Source: Flavobacteriaceae bacterium
Lineage (GTDB): Bacteria; Bacteroidota; Bacteroidia; Flavobacteriales; Flavobacteriaceae
Assembly: GCA_030835825.1 (NCBI GenBank)
Contig: JAURRA010000028.1
Location: 29,297-93,296, forward strand
Direction: 5' to 3'
Length of the DNA stretch: 64,000 nt
Shown: piece after piece, positions 51,476 to 60,129 of the stretch
Numbering within the stretch: the first letter of the stretch is position 1
How the letters are laid out: each line of letters begins with the position of its first letter
Notes under the pieces: generated by a model
Told to the model about the DNA's origin: nothing
Databases searched by the model: none
The model's input: only the letters and a program-made list of their open reading frames with translations
Made by a program: the position numbers and the translations under genes

Positions 51476-54400
51476 ATGAAAAGAATAATTACTTGTATTG
51501 CTTTAATGGCGGGAGTTTTTGCTGTTCAAGCCCAATCGGTTACTGCGAGCGGTACTGTTGTGGACTCCGAATCAGGAATGCCTGTGCCGGGTGCAAATAT
51601 TGCTGTTCGAGGTGCTAACCAAGGGGCAGTGACTGACTTCGACGGGAAGTTTTCCATATCTAATGTTTCAACAGAAGCTACTTTGGTTGTGACTTACATA
51701 GGTTATCAGACAGTCACCATTAATGGTGTTTCTTCTGAACCCATGACCATTTCTTTAACTCAAGATGCGGCGCAACTCGATGAAGTTGTGGTTGTAGGTT
51801 ATGGCACGAGAAGTGTCAAAGAAGTGTCTGGCGCGGTCAGTGTCGTCTCGAGCGAGACAATTGAAAAGTTAAAGCCAACGCGAATTGAGCAGGCCCTGCA
51901 AGGCCAGGTTGCTGGGGTGCAAGTAACGTCATCTTCGGGTGCGCCAGGAGCTGGTCTCGATATTCGTGTTAGAGGTATTGGAACCAATGGGGATGCAAGA
52001 CCTTTAGTGCTTGTGGATGGTAATGTGATATCGGAATTGAGTGTCATTAACCCTTCAGATATTGAAAGTATTTCTGTACTGAAAGATGCTTCCGCAGGTA
52101 TATATGGTGTGCGAGCCGCGAATGGGGTAATCATCATAACGACCAAGTCGGGAAGTAAAGCGTCACCGCTAAAAGTGCAATATGACGCATACGGTGGTGT
52201 GCAGGAAACGACACGCAGTTTACCAGCACTTAATGCAACGGACTATGCATCTCTGACAAACGAGGCATATGTTTCTAATGGTGATATGGCCTACTATTCT
52301 AATGTTGGCTCACTAGGTCGTGGGACTGATTGGCAAGATGCAGTTTTCTCTCAAGCCTTTACCTCTAACCAAAGTATTGGTGTATCAGGAGGTTCAGACA
52401 ATGCGAGCTACTCTGGTGGTTTGTCAGCCTTCACCCAAGATGGTATTATCGGAAAGGATAAATCTGGATTTCAGCGCTACAACGCACGTTTTAACTATAC
52501 AGTTGATTTGAGATTACCGGATGGTACGCCGACCAATTTTAAGTTTAAAATGAATATGCTTTATTCAAAAACCAATCGCAAGACCTTACCAGAAGGTGGT
52601 ATTGGATCAGTTTTGTTTAATGCTCTTAATATGGCACCAACTTATACCTTGAGAGACGCAAGTGGCGCTTTCACAAGAGCTGAGAATATGCCGATAGAGG
52701 TGATTAATCCTTTATGGCAAATTGATGCGACACAGAATAAAGTGGTTGCAGATCGTGTTAGTGGTGTTTTTGGATTGAATTACAAGTTTTGGTCTGACTT
52801 TAGCGCTGATGTAAACTACCAGTGGAACTATACTGAGGTGCGCAATCGCAGCTTTTCAGGAGTTAATGACTTTGGATCTGAAGGTGTAGCTGATAAAGTA
52901 TTCGATACTGATGTCGCAGCCTATTATGTGGAAGATTCTTTTTATCGTGATTATACCTTTGACGCCATTTTGAGTTACGAGAAAACTGTAAATGATGCTC
53001 ACAATTTCAAAGCTATGGTTGGAACCTCTGTTTTTAAAGCAACAGCCGACCAGTTTGCTTTTGTAGGAACCGACTTCGCGGAAGGTACTAATCTTGGCAA
53101 TGCCCATTTGAACAATGCAGGCATGGTTAATAACAACTTTCAAACCAGAAGTAATAGAATTGACGATTCACGATTGTTGTCATACTTCGGTCGTTTAGAC
53201 TACAACTACAATCAGAAGTATTTATTCACTGCGACTGTCCGAAGAGATGGCTCGACTAACTTTGGTCCATCTAATAAATTTGGTCTATTCTCTACTTTTT
53301 CTGCTGGTTGGGTATTGTCGGAGGAAGATTTCTTTAATAATTTGGTTAACGCAGACTTGTTTAAACTGCGCGGTAGTTACGGTGTTTTAGGGAACGACAG
53401 AATTGGTTCGTTCAGATACACTTCCTTGCTCAATGGAGAAGGTGTTTATGTCTTTGATAACCAATTGCAGTTTGGTGTTGCCCAAGGGGGAATTGCGAAT
53501 CCAACCTTGAAGTGGGAGGAACAAATTGCCTTTAATGTGGGAGTAGACTCCAAGTGGTTTGACAATAAATTGTCATTAACTGTTGACTATTTCAAGCGCA
53601 AGACTGAAAACTTATTACTTCAAGTTGTAACCTCAGGGATCAATGGACCCAGTGCACCAGGCTCTGGCCCCCCTTTCGCTAATGCAGGTTCTGTCGAGAA
53701 TAAAGGTTTAGAAGTCGGTATGGGCTATAATACGAGTTTTTCAGACAGCTTAGATTTTGGATTGAATTTGAACTTCACAACCATTGACAACACAGTAACT
53801 GAGGTGAATAATAGCTTAGGTTACGTTTCATCCGGTGTTGGATTTGGAATTGGTAACCTCGTCGGTCCGTCAAGAATGGAAGTAGGAATGCCAATTGGCT
53901 ATTTCTATGGATTTAAAACCGATGGTATTTTCCAAAATCAAGCGGAAGTAGAAAGTCATCCATCTCAATTATTACTGGGCTCAGCTGGTGCTCCTGGTGA
54001 TTTGAGATTTGTCGATGTGAATCAAGATGGCGTGTTGGATGAAGATGATCGCACTTATATTGGAGATCCATTACCAGACTTTACTATAGGTCTTAATTTA
54101 ACCTTCAATTACAAAAAACTTGATTTCCAATCCTATTTCTTTGCCTCTGTAGGTAACGACATGGTGCGTAACTATGAGCGTAACACTCCTCTTGTTAATC
54201 GGACGACTTACGACTTAGACAGATGGCATGGTGCCAACACTTCGAATACTGTCCCTCGTGTGACTACGGCGGCTACATCCAATTCAGTGTTTTCAGATTA
54301 CTATGTAGAAGATGCTTCCTTTATTCGTGCTCAAAACATGCAATTGGGATACACCTTCGAATCAGGAACATTTGGTTTCCAAGACTTAAGAGTATACGGC

Positions 54401-54544
54401 GCTGTTAATAATGCGTTTACCCTGACCAAGTACAGAGGTTATGATCCAACAGTGACTAATGGAGATCCATTGTCAGCTGGATTTGACTTTGGATTTTATC
54501 CAAATCCGAGAACCTATTTATTAGGTCTAAACCTAACATTTTAA
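51476..54544 (+). CDS. SusC-like TonB-dependent glycan importer
   Basis: A 1022-residue outer-membrane transporter that imports oligosaccharides with its SusD partner. A signal peptide (MKRIITCIALMAGVFAVQAQ) precedes a carboxypeptidase-like regulatory domain (about 22-100, ASGTVVDSESGMPVPGANIAVRG), then the TonB-box region QLDEVVVVGYGT, a plug domain with ALQGQVAGVQVTSSSGAPGAG and VLKDASAGIYGVRAANGVIIITTKSG, and a barrel ending in LGLNLTF. It is the first gene of a six-gene co-oriented polysaccharide locus. Confidence 0.96.
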   Translation: MKRIITCIALMAGVFAVQAQSVTASGTVVDSESGMPVPGANIAVRGANQGAVTDFDGKFSISNVSTEATLVVTYIGYQTVTINGVSSEPMTISLTQDAAQLDEVVVVGYGTRSVKEVSGAVSVVSSETIEKLKPTRIEQALQGQVAGVQVTSSSGAPGAGLDIRVRGIGTNGDARPLVLVDGNVISELSVINPSDIESISVLKDASAGIYGVRAANGVIIITTKSGSKASPLKVQYDAYGGVQETTRSLPALNATDYASLTNEAYVSNGDMAYYSNVGSLGRGTDWQDAVFSQAFTSNQSIGVSGGSDNASYSGGLSAFTQDGIIGKDKSGFQRYNARFNYTVDLRLPDGTPTNFKFKMNMLYSKTNRKTLPEGGIGSVLFNALNMAPTYTLRDASGAFTRAENMPIEVINPLWQIDATQNKVVADRVSGVFGLNYKFWSDFSADVNYQWNYTEVRNRSFSGVNDFGSEGVADKVFDTDVAAYYVEDSFYRDYTFDAILSYEKTVNDAHNFKAMVGTSVFKATADQFAFVGTDFAEGTNLGNAHLNNAGMVNNNFQTRSNRIDDSRLLSYFGRLDYNYNQKYLFTATVRRDGSTNFGPSNKFGLFSTFSAGWVLSEEDFFNNLVNADLFKLRGSYGVLGNDRIGSFRYTSLLNGEGVYVFDNQLQFGVAQGGIANPTLKWEEQIAFNVGVDSKWFDNKLSLTVDYFKRKTENLLLQVVTSGINGPSAPGSGPPFANAGSVENKGLEVGMGYNTSFSDSLDFGLNLNFTTIDNTVTEVNNSLGYVSSGVGFGIGNLVGPSRMEVGMPIGYFYGFKTDGIFQNQAEVESHPSQLLLGSAGAPGDLRFVDVNQDGVLDEDDRTYIGDPLPDFTIGLNLTFNYKKLDFQSYFFASVGNDMVRNYERNTPLVNRTTYDLDRWHGANTSNTVPRVTTAATSNSVFSDYYVEDASFIRAQNMQLGYTFESGTFGFQDLRVYGAVNNAFTLTKYRGYDPTVTNGDPLSAGFDFGFYPNPRTYLLGLNLTF

Positions 54545-54553
54545 TAATTAGAC

Positions 54554-56026
54554 ATGATGACAAAATTTAAATTCATTTTAACAATCCTAAGCGCGGTCGT
54601 TCTAACGATCAGTTGCTCTGACGATTTTGTGTATGTCGATTCTCAAGATGTCAATTCTGAGAATTATTTCAATACCGAAGCCGATTATCAAGCTGCACTT
54701 ATTGGCGCTTATGACCTGTTGCAATCTACTTACCTGAACGTAATGTTGGGAGAGATTGCCTCTGACAATACATTGGCTGGTGGTGAAAATGCCACTGACG
54801 TACCGGGAATTCAGCAAGTAGATGATATGATCCATACGCCGAACAACCAACAATTAAGAGATATTTGGGGGTGGATGTTTGCAGGTGTAAACAGGGCCAA
54901 TTACATCATGGAATTTCAAGACAAGATTGATTTTCCAAATAAACCAAGTGTTTTAGCTCAAGCCCGTTTCTTGAGAGCCTATTACTACTTTGAGTTGGTT
55001 AAATGGTTCGGACCAGTTCCATTGGCCGTTGATAAACGCATCCAATTTGGCGAGCAGTTCACTATTGACCGTACGCCTGTTGCTGACGTTTATCAGCAAA
55101 TTGAGCTCGATTTGATTTATGCTGCTGATAACTTGCCTTACACTCAAGCTCAAGAAGGACGCATCACTAAAGGTGCTGCACAAGCACTCCTTGGGAAAGC
55201 CTATCTCTATCAGGATAAATTTGATGAGGCTGCTGCGGTGTTGACCAATTTGATCAATAATGGTCCGTACAACCTCCTAACCGACTACTCAACCATGTTT
55301 GAGAATGATAATGAAAACAATATCGAGTCTGTATTTGAAGTACAATATACCGATTTAGAAGGAGCAGGATTTGGATGTTTGCAGTGCAGCGAAGGTAATG
55401 TAGCTGTTGGTTTCAATGGTCCAAGATCTTTCGTTGGACCTTACTTTGAGTCTGGTTACAGTTTTAACGTACCAACTCTGGAGACCTACGAGGCTTTTGA
55501 ATCTGGTGATAATCGTCGCGATATTGCAATTTTAAATATTGAGGCCTTAGCCGCTTCTGATCCAACTGTTAGTTATGGAGAAGGGAATGAGCATACAGGT
55601 TTCTTCAATCGCAAGTATATTCCAAGACAAGGCGATTCTAATATCGGTGATCAAAACTTGACCAATCCAAACAACTATCGCTCTATTCGCTTTGCTGATG
55701 TCCTATTGATGGCAGCTGAGGCTTTGAATCGCGGTACGGGTTCAGATACAGACGCTCTTGCTCTTTTGAACCGTGTGCGTCGCAGAGCCTTCGGCGATAC
55801 AGATCACGATGTAACCGTCTCTGGTGCGGCCTTAACTTCTGTTATCTGGGATGAAAGAAGGTTGGAACTGGTTGGAGAAGGACATCGATTCTTTGATCTT
55901 GTGAGAACTTCACAAGCTGCATCTAAAATCGATGGTTTCGTTCCTGGAAAACACGAAGTGTTTCCGATTCCACAGATTGAAATTGAATTAACTGGTAACC
56001 GTTGGGAGCAAAACCCAATGTATTAA
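54554..56026 (+). CDS. SusD-like surface glycan-binding lipoprotein
   Basis: A 490-residue lipoprotein with lipobox TISC (Cys21), followed by SDDF, which matches the acidic lipoprotein export signal for surface display. The helical SusD fold is supported by NSENYFNTEADYQAALIGAYDLLQSTY, ALLGKAYLYQDKFDEAA, FADVLLMAAEALNRG and the C-terminal WDERRLELVGEGHRFFDLVRT. It caps the SusC barrel and delivers glycan. It lies 9 bases after susC. Confidence 0.96.
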   Translation: MMTKFKFILTILSAVVLTISCSDDFVYVDSQDVNSENYFNTEADYQAALIGAYDLLQSTYLNVMLGEIASDNTLAGGENATDVPGIQQVDDMIHTPNNQQLRDIWGWMFAGVNRANYIMEFQDKIDFPNKPSVLAQARFLRAYYYFELVKWFGPVPLAVDKRIQFGEQFTIDRTPVADVYQQIELDLIYAADNLPYTQAQEGRITKGAAQALLGKAYLYQDKFDEAAAVLTNLINNGPYNLLTDYSTMFENDNENNIESVFEVQYTDLEGAGFGCLQCSEGNVAVGFNGPRSFVGPYFESGYSFNVPTLETYEAFESGDNRRDIAILNIEALAASDPTVSYGEGNEHTGFFNRKYIPRQGDSNIGDQNLTNPNNYRSIRFADVLLMAAEALNRGTGSDTDALALLNRVRRRAFGDTDHDVTVSGAALTSVIWDERRLELVGEGHRFFDLVRTSQAASKIDGFVPGKHEVFPIPQIEIELTGNRWEQNPMY

Positions 56027-56037
56027 AAAACCTTATT

Positions 56038-58119
56038 ATGAAAAATATAACCATGAAATATTTAATCGCAGGATTTGCATTGCTCGCAGTACTTGGCTGT
56101 AAAGAAGATGAGCGTGACTTTTCTTATGCACAATACGGTGAAGGTCCAAGTAATCTTGGTCTGTTGTTTAGAGTTTCTCAAGACAATTCAGGGACTGTGA
56201 CAATGGTGCCAACAGCCGATGGAGCGGATTCCTTTACAATCTCTTTTGGAGATTCAGCCAACTCAGAGGAATCTCTAGTAGCTGGTGAGACGGCTTCATT
56301 CACTTATGCCGAGGGTGTTTATCAAGTTAAACTTGTGGCTCATGGCTATGACGATCAAACCGCTGAGTTAACTGAAGAATTGGTAGTCGCTTTCATCGCA
56401 CCTCAGAATTTAGAGGTGACTATAGAAAATAGCACATCAGTTTCAAGACTCGTTTCTGTGACAGCTACTGCTGAATTTGGCATCACCTATGATGTTTATT
56501 TTGGTGAAACGGGTTTCCCGGAGCCTTTGTCAGCTAATATGGGTGATACCGTAGAGTATACCTATGCTGCCCCAGGGGTTTATACCATAACGGTTGAAGC
56601 CATGAGTGCTGCAATTGAGACAACGACTTACACGGTTGATTTTGAAGTGACTGAAGTACTCATGCCGTTAACTGCGGCACCTGTGCCATTGGCTCCTCCA
56701 GTTAGTGTCATATCAATTTACAGTGATACTTACACTGGAGTGTCCTTATCAGAGGTAAATCCAAATTGGGGACAATCAACAACACTCGCTGAAGTTGCTA
56801 TAGAAGGTAATAATACCTGGCTTTATGAAAACCTGAATTATACGGGTATTGTAACCAATTATGACAACCCCACAGATTTATCTTCAATGTCACATGTACA
56901 TTTCGATTATTGGACGCCTGAGTCAAGTGTAGCAACTACTACGCTGGGGCTCAAATTGGTCAATACCACTATCGGTGGTGAGGATATCGAATTCATACAA
57001 GATATGACTCAAGGAGAGTGGGTCAGTGTAGATATTCCCTTAACTGCATTTGAAGCGGTTAATCTTTCTGCTATTTCACAATTGCTGTGGGATTCAGGAG
57101 ACGGTTATGACGGGACAGTTTTTATTGACAACTTGTATTTTTATCAGGATTCACCGATGAGTCCTCCAACAGCCGCTCCAACGCCAACGTATGTGGCAGG
57201 TACCGTTATATCGCTTTACAGCGATGCCTATACGAATATTGGGTTGTCTGAAGTTAATCCAGGTTGGGGCCAAGGTACTGTACTTTCTGAGGTACAGATA
57301 GAGGGCAACAACACTTGGAAGTATGAAAACTTGAGTTTTTCTGGAATTGTCAGTGATTATGTTAATCCGACAGACCTTTCAGGTATGACGCATTTGCATT
57401 TTGACTATTGGACGCCTCTAACAACCGACCCTCTCACTATGCTGGGTATGAAATTAGTCAATACCAACATTGGATCTGAAGATCTTGAATTTGTACCAAA
57501 TGTAACTCAAGGATCGTGGGTAAGCGTCGATATTCCGCTATCAGATTATGCTGCAGACTTGTCTGCTGTAAGTCAATTTATATGGGATACTGCCGAAGGT
57601 GTTGATGGCACTGTATATATAGACAACCTGTTGTTCTACGCTAATGCGCCGACAACAGCTGCTCCTACGCCAACAGTTCCTGCAGCCAATGTCATTTCTT
57701 TGTACAGCGATGCATATACCAATATAGGATTGTCGGAAGTCAATCCTGGATGGGGACAAACTACTGTACTGACTGAAGTGCAAGTCGCAGGTAACAATAC
57801 ATGGAAGTATGAAATGTTGAGTTTCTCTGGTATTGTAAGTGACTATATCAATCCAACAGATTTGTCAAGCATGACCCATTTACATTTTGATTATTGGACA
57901 CCTAATATGACAGACTTGGGTATGAAATTGGTTAATACAACTATTAACCAAGAAGACTTGGAATTTGCGCCAACCTTAACCCAAGGATCTTGGGTCAGTG
58001 TTGAAATTCCATTAGCCGATTATGCCGCCGACTTGTCTGCAATTTCTCAGTTTATTTGGGATAGCGCTGCTGGTATTGACGGTACGATATTTATCGATAA
58101 TTTATATTTTCACAACTAA
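56038..58119 (+). CDS. Modular surface lipoprotein: PKD-like domains plus three tandem CBM-like modules
   Basis: A 693-residue lipoprotein (lipobox VLGC, Cys21) whose post-Cys KEDE suggests surface export. Residues about 40-215 look like two PKD/Ig-like beta domains. Three repeats follow at about 224, 390 and 552, each 140-165 residues and each starting VIS(I/L)YSD.YT..., with SEVNPxWGQ, GNNTW.YE, a LHFDYWTP segment, TQG.WVSVDIPL and a closing DGT.FIDNL.F. They resemble beta-sandwich carbohydrate-binding modules of glucan loci, and would fit a surface glycan-binding protein. Pro/Thr-rich linkers join them. An upstream frame start (56002) lies inside susD and is rejected. Confidence 0.88.
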   Translation: MKNITMKYLIAGFALLAVLGCKEDERDFSYAQYGEGPSNLGLLFRVSQDNSGTVTMVPTADGADSFTISFGDSANSEESLVAGETASFTYAEGVYQVKLVAHGYDDQTAELTEELVVAFIAPQNLEVTIENSTSVSRLVSVTATAEFGITYDVYFGETGFPEPLSANMGDTVEYTYAAPGVYTITVEAMSAAIETTTYTVDFEVTEVLMPLTAAPVPLAPPVSVISIYSDTYTGVSLSEVNPNWGQSTTLAEVAIEGNNTWLYENLNYTGIVTNYDNPTDLSSMSHVHFDYWTPESSVATTTLGLKLVNTTIGGEDIEFIQDMTQGEWVSVDIPLTAFEAVNLSAISQLLWDSGDGYDGTVFIDNLYFYQDSPMSPPTAAPTPTYVAGTVISLYSDAYTNIGLSEVNPGWGQGTVLSEVQIEGNNTWKYENLSFSGIVSDYVNPTDLSGMTHLHFDYWTPLTTDPLTMLGMKLVNTNIGSEDLEFVPNVTQGSWVSVDIPLSDYAADLSAVSQFIWDTAEGVDGTVYIDNLLFYANAPTTAAPTPTVPAANVISLYSDAYTNIGLSEVNPGWGQTTVLTEVQVAGNNTWKYEMLSFSGIVSDYINPTDLSSMTHLHFDYWTPNMTDLGMKLVNTTINQEDLEFAPTLTQGSWVSVEIPLADYAADLSAISQFIWDSAAGIDGTIFIDNLYFHN

Positions 58120-58128
58120 GATTGAAGC

Positions 58129-59016
58129 ATGATGAAACTATTTAAATATTTAACAAGTATGGTCCTGATTGCAGGACTTGCAATGAGCTGCCAAGAAGAA
58201 GATCAAGAATTTGGAACCATTTTAGCGCCAAAGGCTCTTGAGGTATCTGCGACATTAGTTGGTGCCGATGCAGATAATCCATTTGGTGATGGAAGTGGAG
58301 AAGTTATCTTCACGGCTAATGCCTACGGTGCCCTGTCTTACAAATTTGTTGTAAACAATTTTGAAAAAGTAGCACCGTCTGGAACATATACCCATATTTT
58401 TAGTACCCTCGGAGTGAATTCTTATGAAGTGGTGGTTTTGGCTTTTGGAGCTGGAGGAACAACTACTTCTGAGGTTATTACCGTAGAGGTGCGTGCTGAC
58501 TATTCACCACCGCAAGATTTGTTGGATTTATTGACTAATGGCGGTAGTAGAACTATGAGAATTGAAGCTGAAACTTGGGGCCATATGGGTGTTGGACCCG
58601 CAACCCAAGTATGGCCAGAGTGGTATGGTGCTGGTCCCTATGAAAAGGATTTTACAGCACTGTATGACGATCGATACATTTTCAATATCGATGGATCTGT
58701 AACTCTAGATACAGGTGAAGATGCTTCGGTTTTCGGTCAGGCGACACCACTGAACCAAACTTTTGGAGACCTGGGTTTAACGCCCAATTCAAATAATGAA
58801 TTTGAGTACTATCCATTAGCGGATATTACTGGTCAATGGATGCTCACTGCACCCGGTGGAAACGAGAAGCTTACAGTTACTAACAACACCTTCCTTGGAT
58901 TTTTTGTTGGTGGGTCTCAAGAATATGATATTCTTTACCGTGATGCCACCGCTTTACATCTAAGAACAATTGGTGCGGATGGTAATGGCTGGTTCTTTAT
59001 CATAACCATTGAATAA
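58129..59016 (+). CDS. PKD-type surface lipoprotein of the glucan locus
   Basis: A 295-residue lipoprotein (lipobox AMSC, Cys21) with post-Cys QEED, again a likely surface export signal. Residues about 35-120 are PKD-like (SYKFVVNNFEKVAPSGTYTHIFSTLGVNSYEVVVLAFG). The rest is a separate beta-rich domain containing MRIEAETWGHMGVGP, NIDGSVTLDTGEDAS and TVTNNTFLGFFVGGSQEYDILYRD. No enzyme motif is seen; it is probably another glycan-binding or accessory protein. It sits 9 bases after the modular lipoprotein gene. Confidence 0.85.
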   Translation: MMKLFKYLTSMVLIAGLAMSCQEEDQEFGTILAPKALEVSATLVGADADNPFGDGSGEVIFTANAYGALSYKFVVNNFEKVAPSGTYTHIFSTLGVNSYEVVVLAFGAGGTTTSEVITVEVRADYSPPQDLLDLLTNGGSRTMRIEAETWGHMGVGPATQVWPEWYGAGPYEKDFTALYDDRYIFNIDGSVTLDTGEDASVFGQATPLNQTFGDLGLTPNSNNEFEYYPLADITGQWMLTAPGGNEKLTVTNNTFLGFFVGGSQEYDILYRDATALHLRTIGADGNGWFFIITIE

Positions 59017-59040
59017 CAAAAGCAAATTTAATTTTCAAAC

Positions 59041-60123
59041 ATGATGATTAGACGTTTACTGGGAGTAATGTGCTTTACATTAATGTACTGCTCGAGTGAT
59101 GATAGTACCCAAACGGTAACACCACAAGAAATTACACCCAGTAATCTTTTAATCAATATTAATAAATCTGGAGCCAGTTCTTTGTTGCCTAATGGTGACG
59201 GGTCTGGGACTGTCAGTTTTGAGGCTTCCGCAACGGATGCCGTTTCTTATGCCTTCCGACTGGACGCTGGACAACTTATACCAAGTGCTTCAGGCACTTG
59301 GATTCAAACTCTCACCACACCTGGTGAAACAGAACATACTATTGAAGTTGTCGCCTATTCTTCGGCCAATAATTCGATTAGCCTTACCGAGCAATTTACA
59401 ATCTATGTGGAGGAAATTACCGGAGAGCAGTTGGTATGGTTTGATGAGTTCGATACTGCTGGCGCTCCTGATCCTTCAAAATGGACCTATGATATAGGTG
59501 GTAGTGGCTGGGGCAATGGAGAGTATCAGTACTATACGTCTAGACCTGAAAATGTCATTGTCCAAGATGGGCTTCTAAAAATAATGGCTAAAAAAGAAAA
59601 TTACATGGGCAAGGAGTACACATCGGCCCGTTTAATTTCTATGGATTTGTACGAATTTCAATATGGACGTGTCGAGATTCGCGCCAAATTACCAACAGGC
59701 GCAGGAACATGGCCTGCACTTTGGATGTTAGGAGCCAATTATCCATCTGTAGGTTGGCCAAGCTGCGGTGAAATGGATATTATGGAGCATTGGGGGTCGA
59801 ATCAAGACGTTATATCTAGTGCTACACATACACCTTCAAGTTCGGGAAATACCGTCAATAAAGGAGAAATTCATGTGGCTGGCGTATCTGATAATTTTCA
59901 TTTATACGGTCTCAATTGGAGTGCGGAAAAGCTAGAATTTACAGTGGATGGCTCAATTTTTTACACCTATAATCCAGCGATTAAAGATGGGGCTACTTGG
60001 CCTTACGACCAAGACTTTTTCTTTCTTATCAATGTGGCCATGGGAAGTTTTTGGGAATCAATAGATCCTAATTTTATCGAGTCGACTTTGGAAGTCGATT
60101 ACATCAGAGTTTATCAAGAATAA
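59041..60123 (+). CDS. GH16 endo-beta-glucanase (laminarinase-like), PKD-fused
   Basis: A 360-residue exported enzyme. Its N-terminus looks like a lipoprotein signal ending at Cys17 (LMYC, with an unusual Tyr at -1) then SSDD. Residues about 35-125 are a PKD-like domain. The GH16 domain follows (about 130-360), with WFDEFD and the catalytic GEMDIMEH: Glu244 nucleophile, Asp246, Glu249 acid/base. ALWMLG and RVYQE also fit. The pattern is closest to endo-beta-1,3-glucanases, so the substrate is probably laminarin. It sits between the binding proteins and GH3. Confidence 0.92.
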   Translation: MMIRRLLGVMCFTLMYCSSDDSTQTVTPQEITPSNLLININKSGASSLLPNGDGSGTVSFEASATDAVSYAFRLDAGQLIPSASGTWIQTLTTPGETEHTIEVVAYSSANNSISLTEQFTIYVEEITGEQLVWFDEFDTAGAPDPSKWTYDIGGSGWGNGEYQYYTSRPENVIVQDGLLKIMAKKENYMGKEYTSARLISMDLYEFQYGRVEIRAKLPTGAGTWPALWMLGANYPSVGWPSCGEMDIMEHWGSNQDVISSATHTPSSSGNTVNKGEIHVAGVSDNFHLYGLNWSAEKLEFTVDGSIFYTYNPAIKDGATWPYDQDFFFLINVAMGSFWESIDPNFIESTLEVDYIRVYQE

Positions 60124-60129
60124 TATCAT

